10,454 bases of DNA from Candidatus Woesearchaeota archaeon (GTDB lineage Archaea > Nanobdellota > Nanobdellia > SCGC-AAA011-G17 > GW2011-AR20). Positions 1-5,883 of the stretch are shown in pieces. Positions within the stretch are counted from its first letter, which is position 1. Each line of letters opens with the position of its first letter. A program made the translations under genes and the position numbers. Location: the NCBI GenBank assembly GCA_018302885.1, contig JAGVZC010000015.1:1-10454 (forward strand). Reading direction: 5' to 3'. A model generated the notes under the pieces. That model ran no database searches. It had not been told where the DNA came from and saw nothing but the letters and a program-made list of their open reading frames with translations.

Positions 1-74
1 CCAATAACAAAATAAACCCCTATGGAAAGTAAAACTAAAACAAGAAAAATATTAAATGCACCTCTTAATTTCAT
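1..74 (-). CDS. Partial small membrane or secreted protein (N-terminus only)
   Basis: The first 24 codons of a minus-strand gene start at the ATG at 74-72 and run off the window. The product begins MKLRGAFNIF and then turns almost wholly hydrophobic (LVLVLLSIGVYFVIG), which is a signal peptide or N-terminal membrane anchor with a positive cytoplasmic end. The start is supported by an AGGAGG Shine-Dalgarno site at 90-85 with 10 nt spacing; another ATG at 84 in a different frame stops after ten codons. A TATA-like element lies upstream, so it may be separately transcribed from the 272-aa gene before it. Nothing can be said about function, because the domain that would identify it is outside the window. 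Confidence 0.7.
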   Translation of the reverse strand, partial: MKLRGAFNIFLVLVLLSIGVYFVI

Positions 75-84
75 TATGAATCAT

Positions 85-90
85 CCTCCT
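85..90 (-). promoter_or_regulatory. Shine-Dalgarno site of the edge gene
   Basis: AGGAGG on the minus strand lies 10 nt before the ATG at 74. It decides between this start and the overlapping out-of-frame ATG at 84. Confidence 0.65.
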
Positions 91-144
91 TTCTTTTTAA
101 ATAATAATTTTAATCCTTATATTATAATTTTAATATAATCATTC

Positions 145-160
145 TTTATAAATGTTTCTC
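145..160 (-). promoter_or_regulatory. Putative archaeal promoter (BRE/TATA) for the edge gene
   Basis: Read on the minus strand, GAGAAAC (160-154) is followed by ATTTATAAAG (153-144), close to the archaeal BRE plus TATA arrangement. Transcription would begin around 120-125, leaving a leader of about 50 nt that contains the AGGAGG site. The surroundings are very AT-rich, so chance matches are a real risk. Confidence 0.45.
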
Positions 161-166
161 TCTTGT

Positions 167-985
167 TTAACTAAAGTAAAACTTTAAATGTTGTACTTGA
201 GTGTTTTCAGTTGAACTATCACTGCCATCCGAACAAGTTATCTCAACTTTAACTCTTGATAAAGTATCAACAGCATCTGAAGCCAATTCCCTCATATTAA
301 TAAGTCTTTCACCTCCGCCTTCAAGAGTAATTGCTGATTTGTCATCCTTCAATTCATCATTAACATAATGATTTACAGTACATTTAATATTAAAAGATTC
401 TTTATTTCTAATTGTTAAACCATACCATAAGTAATTAATTCTTGTAACATTAATTTTTGTGAAAGGTGAATCCTGATACTTAATATCAAAATCAAAATCA
501 ACTGGATTTGTATTTTCTGTTTGTTCTGAATCAGCAGAAGCATCTTCATTGCTGGTTTCCTGACTTGAGGAATCTGTAGTATCAGAACTATCTTCGGTGT
601 TTACATCAATATCAGCTTCTTCAGCGTTATCAACGGATTTTACTGTAAAACCGCCAAATAATTTGCTGAAAAAACCTTGTGAATCAGAATTTGTATCAGA
701 AGAGACTTCTTCTCCTGGAATAAATGAAATTCCTCCAACAACCAATATACCAACCATTAATAAAACAATTATCATATCATTTAATGTCCAAGGTCTGAAT
801 CCCATTCCCAAAACAGTAAAATTATTCATCTTGTTCTGTAAATGTCTCTTTTTTTCAGCCTTAAGAGATTCTCTGAGTTCCTTGGCTTTTCTTTCAGTCT
901 CTTGCAATTCCTTTACTTTATCAAGGGCTTGCACTTCTTTGTCTTTCATCTGTTGTTTTTTTTGAAGGTATTCATCAATTTTCAT
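167..985 (-). CDS. Coiled-coil / single-pass membrane protein with acidic linker and C-terminal extracellular domain
   Basis: A 272-aa protein of unrecognised family. Residues 1-55 are highly charged and helical (rich in K, E, Q, R) and likely form a cytoplasmic coiled coil. Residues 71-90 are one membrane segment. Residues 92-165 are a low-complexity acidic Ser/Thr/Asp/Glu linker. Residues 168-272 look like a beta-rich domain with two cysteines, C202 (IKCTV) and C251 (EITCSDG), that could form one disulfide as in Ig-like folds. The charge pattern puts the N-terminus inside and the C-terminus outside. I chose the ATG at 985: GGTGA (999-995) is 9 nt upstream, and the stop of the preceding gene ends 1 nt before it (TAA-A-ATG). 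A TTG at 994 would add three residues but sits against the Shine-Dalgarno site. It is probably cotranscribed with the two genes before it. A role linking cytoplasm and surface layer is inference only. Confidence 0.8.
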   Translation of the reverse strand: MKIDEYLQKKQQMKDKEVQALDKVKELQETERKAKELRESLKAEKKRHLQNKMNNFTVLGMGFRPWTLNDMIIVLLMVGILVVGGISFIPGEEVSSDTNSDSQGFFSKLFGGFTVKSVDNAEEADIDVNTEDSSDTTDSSSQETSNEDASADSEQTENTNPVDFDFDIKYQDSPFTKINVTRINYLWYGLTIRNKESFNIKCTVNHYVNDELKDDKSAITLEGGGERLINMRELASDAVDTLSRVKVEITCSDGSDSSTENTQVQHLKFYFS

Positions 986-986
986 T

Positions 987-1640
987 TTATCCAATCACCC
1001 CTAAGAGTATATAAGATAGTAAATCATTATACTTTATAAAATCTTCCCTGTTCTCTCCCTGAATTACAATACAGCCTCCTTCTAAATAAAGTTTAGGTTC
1101 CCCATATCTCAATTCAATAATTCCAACTTCTTTGGTTGCATCGCTGCAGGTTTTCATTGGAAAATCTTCATTTGAACTATCCTCAGAAAATGCTATCACG
1201 ACGGGAATCTTGAATATGCCGGCATTTGAATTTCCCAAAATCTGAACTAAAGTTCCGGCAGTCAGGATTTCTGAACCATCCATATTTGGATTATATGAAA
1301 AATATATCTTATCTTTCCTCATAGAAGTGCTGATATCTTTATACAAAAGTTTTTCTTTTATAAATTGTGGATCTTCATAATTCAAATCTAACAAGTCAGA
1401 AGGGTAGTTTCTGAAGTTATGAATATATTTCATTCCTCCGTTTGCAATTGCTTCAACTTTATACCTTAAAACATTGCCGTCATTAACTTCATAGATAACA
1501 TAATTATTGTAAGTTGTATAAGGGGTAATTTTATTACCTCCAAAATTAATATCTCCTATAAAAATCCATGCACCTACAGCAACTATTAAGATTATTATAA
1601 ACCAAATGGCATAATTTAATGTCTTGTTTTTTTCCTTCAT
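987..1640 (-). CDS. N-terminally anchored extracytoplasmic protein, paralogue of the next gene upstream
   Basis: A 217-aa protein with a basic N-terminus (MKEKNK), one membrane segment at about residues 10-29, and an extracytoplasmic remainder. The C-terminal part, PMKTCSDATK ... LYLEGGCIVIQGEN ... LLSYILLGVI (C165, C190), matches that of the 178-aa gene just upstream in the operon. The middle also aligns (NYPSDLLDLN here, NSPYDLGDIN there; KIYFSYNP here, KYYILFDP there). The two are therefore diverged tandem paralogues. Similar small proteins with a KTC motif recur, as I recall, in DPANN genomes, without known function. The ATG follows the stop of the 178-aa gene after 1 nt (TAA-A-ATG); the only GAGG lies 16 nt away, so translational coupling is likely. 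Position after the S-layer gene suggests an envelope role, but this is inference. Confidence 0.8.
   Translation of the reverse strand: MKEKNKTLNYAIWFIIILIVAVGAWIFIGDINFGGNKITPYTTYNNYVIYEVNDGNVLRYKVEAIANGGMKYIHNFRNYPSDLLDLNYEDPQFIKEKLLYKDISTSMRKDKIYFSYNPNMDGSEILTAGTLVQILGNSNAGIFKIPVVIAFSEDSSNEDFPMKTCSDATKEVGIIELRYGEPKLYLEGGCIVIQGENREDFIKYNDLLSYILLGVIG
995..999 (-). promoter_or_regulatory. GGTGA ribosome-binding site that sets the 985 start
   Basis: GGTGA lies inside the last codons of the preceding gene, 9 nt before the ATG at 985. It favours ATG 985 over the TTG at 994, which overlaps the preceding gene by 8 nt and touches this site. Confidence 0.55.
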
Positions 1641-1641
1641 T

Positions 1642-2178
1642 TTAAATATTCAATAACCTCAAATTAATTTTATCGATTGCTTTGCTCATGCCTTCATTAT
1701 TACCTTCTACAACCAAACAAAGATTATCTTTATAAATTTTAGTGTTTGTTGATTTTTTAAAGTAAAAGGAATAATCCTCGCAAGTTTTTATAGGTAAATT
1801 ATTGTCACATCCTTCTTCTTTTGAACAGGCCAATTGAACATTAATTCCTAAAGAACTCAAAACCAAGTATAATTTCTGGATTGAATATTCCATATTAAGA
1901 TCCTTGTCGCTTGGATCAAAAAGAATGTAATATTTGTTGGATTCCAAATTAAAATTATCTAAATTAATATCGCCTAAGTCATAAGGGGAATTATCAAAGA
2001 TATATTCATTTGAATTTATATCTAATAAATATTTTCCATTGACATTCTTAAATTCATGATTATTGTATTCTAAAATCTCAAAATTATCTTCGGTTGAACT
2101 AGAGCTCCAGATAAACCCTATAACACTGGTAACCATAATAAAGGCAATGAATATAGTCAAGATTATTTTGCTGTTCAT
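1642..2178 (-). CDS. N-terminally anchored extracytoplasmic protein with KTC/C-terminal Cys motif
   Basis: A 178-aa protein with a hydrophobic segment at residues 5-24 (signal anchor) and an acidic, Asn-rich extracytoplasmic part. Cysteines at 118, 124, 133 and 154 fit one or two disulfides outside the cell. The C-terminal part (PIKTC at 129-133, then NLCLVVEGNN and a helix ending LRLLNI) is shared with the 217-aa product that follows; C133 and C154 correspond to C165 and C190 there, while C118 and C124 are extra. No Shine-Dalgarno site precedes the ATG. A TATA-like element about 25 nt upstream predicts a leaderless or near-leaderless mRNA. It is probably the first gene of an operon of at least three genes. 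I do not recognise a characterised family; function unknown. Confidence 0.8.
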   Translation of the reverse strand: MNSKIILTIFIAFIMVTSVIGFIWSSSSTEDNFEILEYNNHEFKNVNGKYLLDINSNEYIFDNSPYDLGDINLDNFNLESNKYYILFDPSDKDLNMEYSIQKLYLVLSSLGINVQLACSKEEGCDNNLPIKTCEDYSFYFKKSTNTKIYKDNLCLVVEGNNEGMSKAIDKINLRLLNI

Positions 2179-2193
2179 AAAAATATAACTAAC

Positions 2194-2214
2194 TATATCT
2201 TAAAAAAGGTTTCG
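2194..2214 (-). promoter_or_regulatory. Putative promoter of the 178-217-272 aa operon
   Basis: On the minus strand, CGAAACC (2214-2208, BRE-like) precedes TTTTTTAAGATATAG (2207-2193). Initiation about 25 nt downstream would fall at or beside the ATG at 2178, which agrees with the absence of a Shine-Dalgarno site. The TATA match is weaker than at the S-layer or mntA promoters. Confidence 0.4.
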
Positions 2215-2247
2215 ATTAAAAAAAATTAAATAAAAAAAGAAAAAAGG
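2211..2247 (-). terminator. T-rich archaeal terminator after the S-layer gene
   Basis: Directly after the S-layer stop codon the minus strand carries three T-tracts (about TTTTTTC, TTTTTTTA and TTTTTTTT) with no stem needed. This is the usual form of archaeal intrinsic termination. A strongly expressed S-layer gene would need such insulation from the genes after it. Confidence 0.65.
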
Positions 2248-2249
2248 TT

Positions 2250-4697
2250 TTAAGCAGTTACTACTGTTGGATTTGCAGTTGTACCTGTAACTGATGCTTC
2301 ACTTCCAGTTAAGGAGTATGCATCATAACTCTGCAATACCTTAGCAGCTCTTGCTGTGTCGTCTTTCTCCCATCCGAATGCTAACAATGCAACATTTGCT
2401 CCATTGTCAACCATCTTAAGTATAGCTTCTCCTTCACTTAATCCAGATGCTTCTGCTACTGCTGGGTATGTCAATCCTAACAAATCTGCTGCAATCTTGT
2501 TTGCTGCTGGTCCTCCAACAACAATTGCGTTGTACATACTTACATCAGTTACCTCATCTTCACTCATCAAGTCAATACCTGTTGCTGCTTCAGTTGATGT
2601 CGTAACACTTGCACCCATTGGAGATATCCATACTTCAGCATATGTTGCTTCATCAGGCATTTTCATAGTTATACTATCTGTTCCTGCACCGGTTGGTATT
2701 ATTTGTTCGATAAATGTACCATATAATGTCTTTCCAGATTTAATTGTAGTATCTGCTTTCTCACTTTGCTTCAAGGATGTTGCTCCACTTACAAGGGCGC
2801 TAAGCGAAGATACTGCTTCAAAATTAATCTCTTGATTTGTTGATGAATAAGTTAAGTTAACAGTTACAACATTAAGAGGTATATTAGTTTCTACTCCAGA
2901 ATCTATTTCAGTAACACTAAACCAATATGGGTCAGAGTTAAGTAAACCAGGAAAGTCTCCTCCACCTCCACTGCCCGTACTTACAGAGGATGATGAACCA
3001 GACCAGTTAGCCCAAAAGGTTACATTTCCACCATTCCTAAGGAAATAAGATGGTCCTTTATCATTAATATCTACAAAGGATATTACATCATTGGATCCAC
3101 CGTGTTGAGGAACTCCAGTTGTAGCAGTTGCATCAGCAGTTCTATATGAACCTCTAGAGAAGTTCACAGTAAATACATTTGACATAAATGTAAACTGCAT
3201 ATTCCCATCTTCACCCTCCCATTCTTCTGTATATTCTGTCTCTGTAGTCTCATCATAGAAAGTTGTCTTGTTATCTAAAGTATTAATATTTGTAATTTTT
3301 AAGATATGAGATCTATCATCAAAACTATACAAAAATCTTATTCCTGTCATTGAAGATAATTCACTTTCTGCCATACTTGTGTTAGTTACAAAATCTCCTT
3401 CAAGAGCAATGAAAGGTTCATCTATATCAGCACCAGGCATAACATCTCCATTTCCAGTAGTATTAGCAAAAGCAACTGTCCAAGTTGTAGTGTCACCATC
3501 TTTATTGGTTGCTGTTAGATCAACTTTTTCACCTGAAGCATCAAATATAACATCCTCTGGGCTATCTTCTACAATACCCCCAAAGATTAATTTAAATGCT
3601 CCAAATACCGGATCTTCAAATTCATCTCCAGGTTTTAAATATACCTTTGAATCTGGTTTATAAGACACATTAAACTGATCAAAGTTAGTACCACTAAATT
3701 TTACATAAGATCCTGTAATTTTATCGCCGTTAACTTTTACTTCTTTGGTATTTTCTAACTCAACTTTATCAGCACCAATGTTAAGCTCACAAAAGTCACT
3801 AAACCCTGCCTTTGCTGGAGTAACTTTTGTAACACCAATAATTGTACCATCAGTCATTGTCTTTGTGGATCCATCATTGATTGTTATTGTTTCTCCGCCA
3901 TATTCAACAGTACATGAGTTACCATTTGTATCTACAGAAATTAATGTAACGCCATTAACAGTATCACCTGTAGCTACAGTTTGTGTAACATCTCCTGCCA
4001 ATAAAGTCAATTTTGTAACATTACCGGTTGTGAAACCAACACTGCTTATTGTAAAGTCTCTGCCTAACAAGCTTAATTTAGTGCTCTGTAAATCAGCTGC
4101 ATTAGCAACTGTAAGGGGTGTATCTAAATTAAAATCATAGACATATACAAAAGCACCGCTTGATTTGGACAAGTAAATGTAATCTCCCATTGGCTTATTA
4201 TTATCTTCTGTATTTTGATCATAGATATACCAAATACTCTTTTCAGATGATTGGGATCCTCTATCCGTAAATTGTAATTCTTGTCTATATTCTGTTTCAG
4301 CTGTATTTGTACCCTCATCATCATCATATGTGCCTTTCTTTAAAATAACTGGTAATTGTGTATTGGATAATTTTGTATTTATATCGTATGCCGTATCATT
4401 CAAGTTAAATTTATTTCCAGAATATTCCAATTTATATCCACCTTCAACATTTGTTACAGTTCCACCAGTGGAAGTAACAGCACCGCTCAATCCTGTTAGA
4501 ACATATCCTGCAGCTGCAGAATCTAGTCCATTGCTAGAATGAATTATAACAGCATTATTTTCAGCACCATTAACAACGAATGGGTCTGGATATGTACTCA
4601 AATCAGCTGCCATAGCCCCCATCAAAGTAGCACCTAAAAAAGCAGCACCTGTAGAAATCGCACCTATTTTTTTAACAATCCTCTTTATTTTTTGCAT
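2250..4697 (-). CDS. S-layer protein
   Basis: An 815-aa secreted protein, probably the main surface-lattice subunit. Residues 1-30 form a signal peptide (basic MQKIKRIVKK, Ala/Gly-rich core, probable cleavage after AMA). Mature residues 31-75 (LSTYPDPFVVNGAENNAVII) resemble the N-terminal module of archaeal S-layer proteins of the Methanococcus type. Residues 721-800 carry the matching C-terminal module: YNAIVVGGPAANKIAADLLG, then LLAFGWEKDDTARAAKVL and YSLTG. The body is Thr/Asp/Gly-rich beta structure with one cysteine pair (C262, C303), a Ser/Gly-rich stretch at 566-580, and at least eight N-glycosylation sequons (such as N226, N412, N476, N564, N614). No C-terminal membrane anchor is visible, so attachment must use another route. 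The ATG has GGAGGTG 6 nt upstream. The gene has its own strong promoter and a T-rich terminator. Family assignment rests on motif recall. Confidence 0.88.
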   Translation of the reverse strand: MQKIKRIVKKIGAISTGAAFLGATLMGAMAADLSTYPDPFVVNGAENNAVIIHSSNGLDSAAAGYVLTGLSGAVTSTGGTVTNVEGGYKLEYSGNKFNLNDTAYDINTKLSNTQLPVILKKGTYDDDEGTNTAETEYRQELQFTDRGSQSSEKSIWYIYDQNTEDNNKPMGDYIYLSKSSGAFVYVYDFNLDTPLTVANAADLQSTKLSLLGRDFTISSVGFTTGNVTKLTLLAGDVTQTVATGDTVNGVTLISVDTNGNSCTVEYGGETITINDGSTKTMTDGTIIGVTKVTPAKAGFSDFCELNIGADKVELENTKEVKVNGDKITGSYVKFSGTNFDQFNVSYKPDSKVYLKPGDEFEDPVFGAFKLIFGGIVEDSPEDVIFDASGEKVDLTATNKDGDTTTWTVAFANTTGNGDVMPGADIDEPFIALEGDFVTNTSMAESELSSMTGIRFLYSFDDRSHILKITNINTLDNKTTFYDETTETEYTEEWEGEDGNMQFTFMSNVFTVNFSRGSYRTADATATTGVPQHGGSNDVISFVDINDKGPSYFLRNGGNVTFWANWSGSSSSVSTGSGGGGDFPGLLNSDPYWFSVTEIDSGVETNIPLNVVTVNLTYSSTNQEINFEAVSSLSALVSGATSLKQSEKADTTIKSGKTLYGTFIEQIIPTGAGTDSITMKMPDEATYAEVWISPMGASVTTSTEAATGIDLMSEDEVTDVSMYNAIVVGGPAANKIAADLLGLTYPAVAEASGLSEGEAILKMVDNGANVALLAFGWEKDDTARAAKVLQSYDAYSLTGSEASVTGTTANPTVVTA

Positions 4698-4703
4698 TCA
4701 TCA

Positions 4704-4710
4704 CACCTCC
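4704..4710 (-). promoter_or_regulatory. Strong Shine-Dalgarno site of the S-layer gene
   Basis: GGAGGTG, 6 nt before the ATG at 4697, is the best ribosome-binding site in the window, as expected for an abundant protein. It selects this ATG over an overlapping ATG at 4701 in another frame. Confidence 0.75.
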
Positions 4711-4720
4711 AGTGACTTCC

Positions 4721-4734
4721 CAAAACGGGTTTTG
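4721..4734 (-). repeat. Palindrome in the S-layer 5' leader
   Basis: CAAAACGGGTTTTG (plus strand) is a perfect 6-bp inverted repeat with a 2-nt centre (CAAAAC / GTTTTG). It lies between the predicted transcription start and the Shine-Dalgarno site. It could be a short 5' mRNA hairpin that stabilises the transcript or a protein-binding operator; neither is shown. Confidence 0.5.
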
Positions 4735-4748
4735 TTTATTATTCAATT

Positions 4749-4783
4749 AATATTTATAGGAGTACAACCCCTATATAAATATT
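4749..4783 (-). promoter_or_regulatory. S-layer promoter with imperfect inverted repeat
   Basis: The minus strand has TTTATATA at 4779-4772, an exact match to the archaeal TATA consensus. The predicted start is near 4750, leaving a leader of about 50 nt. Around it, AATATTTATAGG (4749-4760) is mirrored by CCTATATAAATATT (4770-4783) across a 9-nt spacer, with 2 extra bases in the second arm. The TATA box also overlaps the stop codon of the small ORF that ends at 4771. Confidence 0.75.
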
Positions 4784-4926
4784 ACTATTCCATCCATCTC
4801 TATTTGTTTATAAAGTTTTCTATGGTCAACACCATGAAATACATTCAATTCATTAAAATTCAAATAGTACGGGCTTTCTAGCGGCATTTTACATCTAAAA
4901 ACTGCAAAATCATTCAAAAAAATCAT
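4771..4926 (-). CDS. Possible 51-aa small protein, coupled to the last pilin gene
   Basis: A 51-codon ORF whose ATG (4926-4924) overlaps the stop of the 139-aa pilin-like gene as ATGA, the same joint used twice elsewhere in this gene set. The product begins MIFLNDFAVFRCKMP, contains GVDHRKLYKQIEMDGIV and ends in a hydrophobic VIFI. It has no signal peptide or obvious membrane helix and one cysteine (C12). The stop TAG is embedded in the S-layer TATA box. An internal ATG at 4887 would give 38 aa. In favour: the overlap and balanced composition. Against: its small size, a T7 tract at 4922-4916 that could instead terminate the pilin transcript, and no family I recognise. It may also be the remnant of a longer gene. 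Confidence 0.5.
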   Translation of the reverse strand: MIFLNDFAVFRCKMPLESPYYLNFNELNVFHGVDHRKLYKQIEMDGIVIFI

Positions 4927-5342
4927 CGTCGGCAAAGTGATACCTCCACAACCCCATTGCCTAAATTCTCGCTAACAGCAGTGATATTTTCAACACAACC
5001 TCCAAGTTTCATGAAAACCTCATTATTGCCAAAAACAGTAAAGCTATATTTTTCATTTTCCAATGAATTCTTTATTATATTTACAACCTCACTGCTCAAT
5101 TCTCCGCAATCAATGCATTCATTATAGCCATCAATGCAGTTTTCCAATTCATCTTTGACACTAACGCTTCCGCACAGGTTTGTTTTCAGCACACTTGCTC
5201 TTAATGCATTGGCTTTAAGTTTTAGTATATCATCATTTTCCTGCTTTGGTTTTATGCTAAAAGACAAGGCAAATATTGCTATAAAGATTAATAGGATTAC
5301 AATTATCACCAATCCTACAGTTTCAGTTTGTCCTTTTTTCAT
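4923..5342 (-). CDS. Prepilin-like protein with class III signal peptide (139 aa)
   Basis: The N-terminus MKKG|QTETVGLVIIVILLIF has the class III signal layout: basic residues, Gly at the expected prepilin-peptidase cut, a polar residue with Glu shortly after the cut, then a long hydrophobic helix to about residue 29. The globular part has six cysteines (for example LCGSV, ENCID, NECIDC, GGCVEN, SLCRR), pointing to a disulfide-stabilised extracellular domain. The sequence resembles small hypothetical membrane proteins that accompany other pilin-like genes in DPANN genomes, as I recall. The ATG lies 1 nt after the stop of the 158-aa gene with no Shine-Dalgarno site, so it probably relies on coupling. 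It is the last of four prepilin-like genes in a row and is probably a minor pilin; the exact role is inferred. Confidence 0.8.
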   Translation of the reverse strand: MKKGQTETVGLVIIVILLIFIAIFALSFSIKPKQENDDILKLKANALRASVLKTNLCGSVSVKDELENCIDGYNECIDCGELSSEVVNIIKNSLENEKYSFTVFGNNEVFMKLGGCVENITAVSENLGNGVVEVSLCRR

Positions 5343-5343
5343 C

Positions 5344-5820
5344 TTAATAATAAATTTGTATGGTCAGCTTGCCTGCATTATATTGATCAGTCAATGGGTA
5401 ATACAAGCTGACAGGCATTGATTCTATCAAAACATTCTTTAATATGGGGCTTTGCTTGTTATAAACAATAAAAGTATTGCAATTTGGATAATTCTGGGCA
5501 TTGCATTCAATGTCATCAGAGGAAACAGGATAAACCTGTTTAATTATTACTTTTCTGAATCCATAATTAAGATCATTATATAATTTCAGCTTGCTTGTAT
5601 CTATTGCATTGTTGGAGCTTCCCAAATAAGTATATCCAAATTTGCTTGGAAAGGATATCAAAGAGCTCAGCAATTGCTGTTCCCTGTATTCCATCTCATA
5701 ATTATGCAGGGAATTTAAGCTAAATTTATAGAAAACAATAAGCCCCATAATTATAATTATCATTACAAAAAACATCACAAGAATGCTTTCCTGCAGTTGA
5801 ACCATTCCTTTTTTATTCAT
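5344..5820 (-). CDS. Prepilin-like protein with class III signal peptide (158 aa)
   Basis: The N-terminus MNKKG|MVQLQESILVMFF shows basic residues, a Gly cut site, Glu after the cut and a hydrophobic helix to about residue 32. The globular part contains YREQQLLSSL, a cysteine pair (IECNAQNYPNC) and a C-terminal strand region MPVSLYYPL ... GKLTIQIYY, a pattern I recall from DPANN pilin-like proteins. It is a candidate minor pilin or pseudopilin at the cell surface. Unlike its neighbours it is separated from the gene before it by 63 nt, which hold a 17-bp tandem repeat; no clear Shine-Dalgarno site or TATA box is present there. The frame is open back to a TAG about 60 nt upstream without another usual start, so the ATG at 5820 is favoured. 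Confidence 0.8.
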   Translation of the reverse strand: MNKKGMVQLQESILVMFFVMIIIIMGLIVFYKFSLNSLHNYEMEYREQQLLSSLISFPSKFGYTYLGSSNNAIDTSKLKLYNDLNYGFRKVIIKQVYPVSSDDIECNAQNYPNCNTFIVYNKQSPILKNVLIESMPVSLYYPLTDQYNAGKLTIQIYY

Positions 5821-5828
5821 CTTGTTTC

Positions 5829-5862
5829 TTGAATTGTTTATTTTTTTGAATTGTTTATTTTC
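5829..5862. repeat. 17-bp tandem duplication between two pilin-like genes
   Basis: Two adjacent copies of TTGAATTGTTTATTTT plus one base (5829-5845 and 5846-5862) differ only at the last position (T or C). They fill most of the 63-nt gap between the 260-aa and 158-aa genes. On the mRNA they read as A-rich repeats before a start that has no Shine-Dalgarno site. Confidence 0.8.
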
Positions 5863-5883
5863 GTGAACATTTTTCTAAAAGGT

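Noticed and set aside
986..994. TTG start adding three residues to the 272-aa protein.
   Set aside because: GGTGA directly adjoins this TTG, too close to use, and is well placed for the ATG at 985.
2356..2835. Plus-strand open frame of 159 codons antisense to the S-layer gene; also similar frames at 3379-3663, 3745-4140 and 4330-4542.
   Set aside because: All lie opposite a strongly supported gene, have compositions typical of antisense shadows (Ser/Ala/Val/Pro-rich) and no promoter or ribosome-binding site.
4124..4327. Minus-strand 67-codon frame inside the S-layer gene.
   Set aside because: Fully contained in another frame of the S-layer coding region, with no start signals.
4914..4922. 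T7 tract as a terminator of the pilin operon.
   Set aside because: A single short tract within the first codons of the 51-codon ORF. It is weaker than the tracts after the S-layer gene, so it is kept only as an alternative and not called as a feature.
5134..5421. Plus-strand frames opposite the pilin genes (5134-5421, 6449-6721, 6502-6687) and opposite mntA (7615-7917).
   Set aside because: They mirror the hydrophobic or helical codons of the real minus-strand genes and have no independent support.
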